A stretch of 64,000 bases of DNA. It comes from Spirodela intermedia (lineage: Eukaryota > Streptophyta > Magnoliopsida > Alismatales > Araceae). The notes beneath the pieces are model-generated. The model was not told where the DNA came from, searched no databases, and was given only the letters and a program-made list of their open reading frames with translations. The stretch covers positions 5,414,001-5,478,000 of the forward strand of contig LR746271.1 of NCBI GenBank assembly GCA_902729315.2. The letters are read 5' to 3'. A program made the position numbers and the translations under genes. Of the stretch, positions 58,441-64,000 are shown one piece after another. The first letter of the stretch is position 1. Every line of letters begins with the position of its first letter.

Positions 58441-59821
58441 GAAAGTCCTCAATAAAATTGCAAGAAAATATCCAAAATTAACTTTTTTAGAAGATAGATT
58501 TAATTGTTACAAGAAACCTGAACTAAGAAATAACAAGCAATTTTCGTATATATTGATCATGTGCAAGAATTGGCTATCCCGTAATAACAATTTATGTCCT
58601 TATTTTCAAGGTGGCCTCTTTGATTCTTCTAAACAAATTTGGAACTTACCATATCCTTAAAAAAAAAATCCAATAAAAAGATATTAGCCACCAAAACTAA
58701 AAATCAGAATTTTAGCCAATTATTTCATAGATATGTAGCAATTATGATTGATCAAAGTTTCAGAAAAATCATGTAATGCAGAAAAATAAGTCAATTTAAA
58801 GTCAAATTTTGAGATTTCTACTTATTCTAACGATAATTTTTCTGCCTAAGATTTCCCTTGCCTCATCTTCTCATAATAGATGTTCAATGTGACTATTAAT
58901 ATAAGTCACAACACAAAATAGAGGTTAGGCAATTAATTTCAAATCTGTTCATAGATTAATAGCCTTAATTAGTCCTTCTAGTTATATTTCAAACGTTTGT
59001 AAACACATGTGATAACTCGAAACTTGGGATGTTGTAGGTCCTAAGTGAGGTTATCTAAAACTATTTATATTTTCACTATCCTAATCAATCTAATAAGTAG
59101 AGAGGGTAAGATAGGGGTCGAACTACAAGGAGAAAACTAATGATCATAAGAAATCCTAAGTAATGAGAAGAAAGAGGTTAGAAAATGGACACGAGAAAGA
59201 GAAATGGGAGATGAGTGGGAGATGAAAAATATGGGTGAAATAGAATGTAATGAAGGAAACCCTAGATCAGAGTTGACTTAAGGGATTGTAGAAAAGAAGT
59301 TTTGAGAGTATTTTAATGAGAAAGAATGGTCGAGGTTGACAAGAAATAATGTAACTACTAAGAACATATCTAAAACCCTAGGTTTCACCCTTGGGAAAAA
59401 GGAAAGAAAACAAGTAAGCACATGGAAGAAGATTGCTTAACTTGGACCTTTATCTATCACCAAGGTCAGGTAGTTTACTCCGATAGGTTGATCTCCAGCA
59501 CTTTACTCTTTGCAACTCAATTCTCAACACTCAACTTTGCCCCTAAGGCCTCTCTTGATCACTCAAGATTACACAAAAAGAGAAGAAGAATGCATCTTTA
59601 GAATAGAAGTTGTTTCACTCTAGTCAACTAGTATTAGGGCTCCTTCCAAAAAGATGAAAAGGAAAGAAGGTGAAGGGAATACATATTAGTAAAGTTTTTC
59701 AAAATACACTTAGTCCTTTCTCAAAATATCTCTAGCTCCTTTCTTTTGTTTTCACAACCTTGTCAAGCTGATTTGTCGATCCAAATGTGGGGATGGGAAG
59801 AGCACATCTTGAAGATCATGC
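58441..59821. other. Unassigned DNA, expected position of the element's 5' leader/LTR
   Basis: AT-rich, no open frames, no clear match to the candidate 3' LTR. A phrase like TTGGGATGTTGTAGGTCCTAAG (59022) and the purine-rich 59100-59260 stand out only by composition. Confidence 0.3.
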
Positions 59822-61464
59822 TGATAAGTCTTCATTATCACGAGTTAATAATAAGTAAATAATATAGTTTTAACCTTAACTCATGATAAATAGACTTATA
59901 TTTGTGTTAAAGTGTGAAAAGTGGTTTTCAGTTGATTAATGTGATTTTTTTGGGTAATTATGTGATTTTATACGAATTTATATGATTTTTACAGTCTTAC
60001 TTTTGAGATAAATGAAGAAAAAGAAATAAAACTAAAATATTGCAAAATGGGGGAGACCCGCCGGCCAGCCGGGCCCGCAAGCGGGTCGGAAGCTCAGTCG
60101 GGGAGTAGCCGCGAGCAGGGGCTCAAGCGGCTTGGACCGATAGGGGCACGTGTGTGCCACTCCCCTTCCACGTCACCAATGGCCAGCCAATTGTGGGGCA
60201 AGGAGTGGTCGTACACGCGAGAGAAGGGACTTTGCTTAAAAAGCTAACATTACTATATATTCACCTGAAAAATCGGCGCACAACCGATGTGGGACTAAAC
60301 TCGCGTCACACCTTCCTCAGAAGGGGCGGACAACCGGTGCGGGTTCGAATCCTCCCAGAGTCAAAATTCATATATTTTTATCTGATTATCGCGACTTTCC
60401 TGCAGATCGCCGGTGAAGGATTAAGCAACTAGAATCGCTGGATCATCGGCGAAAATCTCGTCAATGTGATTCGCGGAGCATTGCTACTAAAATTGTTGAA
60501 CGATTCGCGATAAAAGGATCGCGAATCCATCGAGTAAATCATCTCCGATTAATTGACGAACAAGCCGTCGTCGGGAAGAGGACGATCCGTCGGGAGACGA
60601 GTCGCCACCTCCTGAGAGCGTACCAGATGCGATGAAGAGCCTCCTCTTGCTGCGCGGACCTGAGGATGAAGCTCCCTGACACGCGCCCCACCTCCATCCA
60701 GCTCTTCTCCATCGGGTGACAGCCACTGGAGAGCTGCAAAGTCACCCTTTTTCCACTCCGCCGGGTGACAGCCGCCGGAGACGATTCGACGACCCACTTC
60801 ATTGATCTCTAGACTTCGCGAGAAGATCTAGAGATTGCCCACGTCGTCTTTGTCCAAGGAGAGCCTTCGAGGCCGTGGACACTGCACGACGATCCTCCCG
60901 AACGCTCAAGATTCCGGTGCATCGCCGACGCATCGCCGTCGCAATGCCGGAACTCTGTTTTCCTGCTTTCAATTTACTTTACGCTTCATTTAGTGATAAT
61001 TTTTGTGTTTTTAAGTTACCAAAATATACTTTGTTCAATTACAATTCTTCCGGCTTTTACAGATCTTAATTTGATTAATTAAATCGTCTGTAATTGCTTA
61101 CGCAAGAATCGCCAGGCGGAACTCTGTTTCCGCCCGATTCGCGTTCGCCGGGCGCTGACGTCATCTTGACGTCCGCGTCCTTATTTCCCTTTTTTTTCGT
61201 GAATTTTAAATATATTTCCTTTTTATTTCCTAGTATAAAATTCATAGAAAATCGTATTCATTGAGAAAAATTCTGAATAATTACCAGATATTATATTACA
61301 TCCCTGTGATCGACCTGGAAAATTACCGCTATTTTTGGAAGTTTTATTGAATTATAATTGATATATTTATTTAGAAATACTTCTAAATATCTGAAAATTC
61401 GTATTTTCTAGTTTTATAAATTTTATATTTGCGTGATTTAATATACAGCGACTGAGTCACGTCA
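59822..61464 (+). mobile_element. Solo LTR L4 (family L), plus orientation, TSD CATGC; youngest-looking copy
   Basis: Runs from TGATAAGTCTTCATTATCAC to GACTGAGTCACGTCA (1643 bp) and is flanked by CATGC on both sides (59817-59821, 61465-61469), a perfect 5-bp target duplication with no internal genes: a solo LTR. It keeps many CpGs (for example 60050-60200, 60880-60950 and 61120-61190) that are TpG/CpA in L1-L3. Likely promoter signals are TATATAT at 60252 and the palindrome TGACGTCA at 61156-61163. The open frames on both strands at 60487-60802 lie entirely inside the LTR. Confidence 0.88.
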
Positions 61465-61595
61465 CATGCCCACAAAATTTGGGCTTAAAATCACTTCTAG
61501 ATTATCAAATATTGATCCTAGAAGATGGAGAAATCTAGGTCATTGATTGAGTGTCTTCGCCGCAAAAGGACCACCGAAAGGTGACAGTTACAAAA

Positions 61596-61909
61596 CGTGT
61601 TTAACCACTGCTTTTGGTGGAAAGACATGATTAACCACCGCATTTGGTGACGAAACGTGCTTAACCACTGCTTTTGGTGAGAGAATGTGCTTAACAGTCG
61701 CTTTTGGTGGGAGAATGTGTTTAGCCGCCACTTTTGGTGGGAGACATGTTTAACTGCTGCTTTCTGTGACAAGACATGCTTAACCGTAACTTTTGGTGGG
61801 AAGATGTGCTTAACTGCCGCTTTCAGTGACAAGATGTAATTAATCATCACTTTCGGTGACGAGACGTTCTCAACCGCCACTTTTGGTGACAAGATGTCCT
61901 TAACCACCA
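61596..61909 (-). repeat. 30-bp minisatellite, about 10.5 units, open as a 10-residue repeat on the minus strand
   Basis: Plus-strand units run TGTGCTTAAC-RCYRCTTTTGGTGRSAAGA with a period of 30 bp and 15-30 percent divergence between units. A possible degenerate unit precedes 61596. Because 30 is a multiple of three, the minus strand stays open from 61928 to 61518 (136 codons) with repeated motifs such as VKHVLSQKAA and VKHVSHQKW, and LSTFSHQKQ in a diverged group. There is no recognised domain, no signal peptide, and no evidence of a promoter or splice partners. It sits about 130 bp downstream of LTR L4. Confidence 0.85.
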
Positions 61910-61915
61910 AAATAA

Positions 61916-62840
61916 GAGGCACAGTCATTGACTAGCGGTCAATGTCTTCTCGCCTTTTGCATGCAATACCTCATCTTCTCACATTCTGCATAATTGCGGC
62001 TTAAATAAAATATTCATGAATTAAATAATCACGGCGCTGCCGCATCATATACAACGGCACATCAAATAAAAATCCAGCAGCCAACACGGGTTGTTAGTTG
62101 CAGAAAATTGTGGAAAAGCCCTTACAATGTGTGAAATAATATATATATATACTTCCCTAAATTGCTTAAATATCCTCATGACTTAAATATATCAAAATAA
62201 ATTCAAAACAAAGTCATAAAAAATCCGAGAATATTTTTAAAATAGGAAACAATCTTAGAATTATTATAAAGTTATTATTTAGCTATTTTATAAATGATAA
62301 CATCCTAAAATAAGACATTTTAACCTAAAATATATTAACTTTAAGGGAAATAATGAGTAGTTATAGCATATTATCAACATGTTGTAACTATTTTGAGCAA
62401 TTCACCTTTTATCATGGTAAATAATATATTTAAAATATTAAATATATTTAATTCACTATATTAAACAAAAATTATATGAAAACTTTGTAATGCTCTTAAA
62501 GAAAAACTATTATCTTGAGGTTGATTTTGCTCAAATAAACCTGCCACATTCAACAAAGTTAAATGACACAATTCAATGGATATTGTTCAAGTCAATCTCT
62601 CTTGGATTCATTTCAAATTTTTTCAATATGTCTGCAACAAAATTCTTCAAAACTTGTCCTCTATAGATAAAACTTTCTACAACAAAATTCACTTGTTCTT
62701 TGAAAACTTTCTAAATAATTGACTGGTATCCACGACACCTTGTCCTCTGCAGATAAAACTCAAAAAACTAAAAGCATCTTCATTAAGAAAAACATGCATA
62801 AAATCATTCAGCGCTTAAAATTCCTCAGCAACAACGCCAT
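61916..62840. other. Unassigned AT-rich DNA
   Basis: No gene recognised; an AT dinucleotide run lies at 62140-62152. ACTTCCCTAAATTGC and following text could be the 5' part of repeat R2, since AATGTGTGAAATAAT (62129) resembles AATGTGTAAAATAAT at 50979. Confidence 0.3.
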
Positions 62841-62844
62841 TGGT

Positions 62845-63579
62845 GAGTTAGATTTTCTACATATGTTGTTAGTCTTTAATCTCTTCAATCATATTATGAG
62901 TTATATTTTAATTTGATTCACGAAATACTCTTAGGTAGCACCAAGGCAGGTCATCTCCTCAAGAAATTTGGAGCTTACAGATTAATACTTGTTCTAATGA
63001 AAGATACGATGGGAAATCAAATGAGTGGGTTGTGGACTGAGAGAGAAAAGGAAGGAAGATGAATCTAGATCAGATTTCTCATACTTGTCTGTGTAAAAAT
63101 GGCAAGCAATTGATTGTGACTTCTACTCCAAAATTCCTAACTAAAATCTAATCTAAACTAAATGGAACTTTCTTCATCTCGAAACTAACCTAGTGTCACC
63201 GCTCCTTCCTTACGCCAAAAAGAGGCATTCACTCAAAACAGTAGGAGAGACCTCGTTTAGGTGAGATGAGGAACACTCTGGATTGATACACCTGCATTCA
63301 CAAGATGTAGAGCTTGGAAAACCCTAAACCCTCTAGGCTAACTGAATTGCCAAAGGTTTCCTTAATTAAAAAGCTGTTCATGACATGAGTTTTTCCCCAA
63401 TGTATAGGGAGGTGTTCCCTCTCTCTCCTCTCTCTCTCACCTTTTGTGTGCATGAGAGAAGCTACTCAAAAGTTCTAGTGACTTCATCCCCTACAAGGCC
63501 ACACTCTATCAAATCAATGGACCCCCTTCTTGTGTGCTCTCTCTTGAGCTGTAAAATCCTTCTCCTACCAAAAGGCTGC
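62845..63579. repeat. Dispersed repeat R2, copy 2, interrupted by LTR L5
   Basis: Colinear with 50110-50855, ending at CCAAAAGGCTGC where LTR L5 begins. Copy 1 continues uninterrupted as CCAAAAAGCTGCCTCCTCAATC, so the insertion point is visible by comparison. Confidence 0.75.
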
Positions 63580-64000
63580 TGACGTGACTCAGTCGTTGTA
63601 TATTAAATCACGCAAATCTAAAATTTATAAAACTAGAAAATACGAATTTCTGGATATTTAGAAGTATTTATAAATAAATATATCAATTATAATTCAATAA
63701 AAGTTCCAAAAATAGCGGTAATTTCCCAGGTCGATCACAGGGATGTAATATAATATTTTGTAATTATTCAGAGTTTTTCTCAATGAATACGATTTTCTAT
63801 GAATTTTATACTAGGAAATGAAAAGGAAATATATTTAAAATTCACGAAAAAAAAGAGGAAATAAGGGTGCGGACGACAGGATGACGTCAGCGCCCGGCGA
63901 ACGCGAATCGGGCGGAAACAGAGTTCCGCCCGGCGATTCTTACGTAAGCGATTACAAACGATTTAATTAATCAAATTAAGATCTGTAAAAGCCGGAAGAA
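63580..64000 (-). mobile_element. LTR L5 (family L), minus orientation, cut by the window end
   Basis: Reverse complement of the last 420 bp of L4, from TGACGTGACTCAGTCG (63580) through the conserved TGACGTCA palindrome (63882-63889) to TTTAATTAATCAAATTAAGATC near the window edge. Similarity to L4 is high by eye, and the CpG sites of the GCGCCCGGCGAACGCGAATC part are intact, so it is another young copy. The base pairs before it are GCTGC; the other flank is outside the window. Confidence 0.85.

Noticed and set aside
60487-60802. Overlapping minus-strand frames mentioning CHP/DGEEL-like repeats
   Set aside because: They lie wholly inside LTR L4, whose CpG-rich composition removes stops; older copies of the same LTR are not open there.
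61518-61928. Minisatellite as a CRISPR array
   Set aside because: Units are contiguous 30-bp repeats with no unique spacers, in a plant nuclear context.
59822-64000. L4 and L5 as the two LTRs of one element
   Set aside because: They are in opposite orientation, L4 has its own perfect target duplication and L5 sits at its own site in repeat R2.

Overview
The window is nuclear DNA of a flowering plant, most likely a monocot (an inference from the gene families and the GC-rich coding exons; the species is not identifiable by eye). It is a low-gene-density region in which two intact gene types sit among decayed LTR retrotransposons. Apart from one complete polymerase subunit gene and a small glycosidase cluster, nearly everything is transposon-derived or unassigned AT-rich DNA. 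No prokaryotic-type system, CRISPR array or rRNA gene was seen, and I did not recognise any tRNA by eye.

Left part (1-8.4 kb): a CAF1-type deadenylase pseudogene with several frameshifts (83-880, +), a decayed NUP155 fragment (about 1.1-1.54 kb, -), and a complete RNA polymerase III subunit gene of the RPC31/RPC7 family (CDS 2692-7930, -). I assembled the latter from eight exons that splice in phase into 215 codons; none of its exons is conspicuous as a long open frame.

Middle part (9.7-41.9 kb): a family of secreted GH5 beta-glucosidase / exo-1,3-beta-glucanase genes with a fascin-like domain, all on the + strand. There is a truncated exon 1 relic (15.4 kb), an intact seven-exon gene (16267-18308, 503 aa), a second intact seven-exon gene (34210-36269, 504 aa) and a 3' fragment holding only exons 6-7 (41.2-41.85 kb), in which the catalytic Asn-Glu-Pro motif reads Asn-Gln-Pro. 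The two intact genes share intron positions, a TATA box and an upstream promoter block. They were pushed apart by about 16 kb of retroelement DNA, and the fragment lies directly downstream of an Athila-like (Ty3/gypsy) pol remnant.

Right part (42-64 kb): almost entirely repeats. A minus-strand Athila-like element (about 52.2-58.4 kb) keeps a polypurine tract, integrase, RNase H, protease and gag pieces but has lost most of its reverse transcriptase. A family of long LTRs (TGATAA...GTCA ends, 1.3-1.9 kb) occurs five times in the window in both orientations. Two of these (28898-30825 and 59822-61464) are clean solo LTRs with perfect 5-bp target duplications, and one has an unoccupied paralogous target site elsewhere in the window. 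Other items are a 30-bp minisatellite that stays open as a 10-residue repeat (61.6-61.9 kb), duplicated unassigned segments, and tandem repeats inside LTRs.
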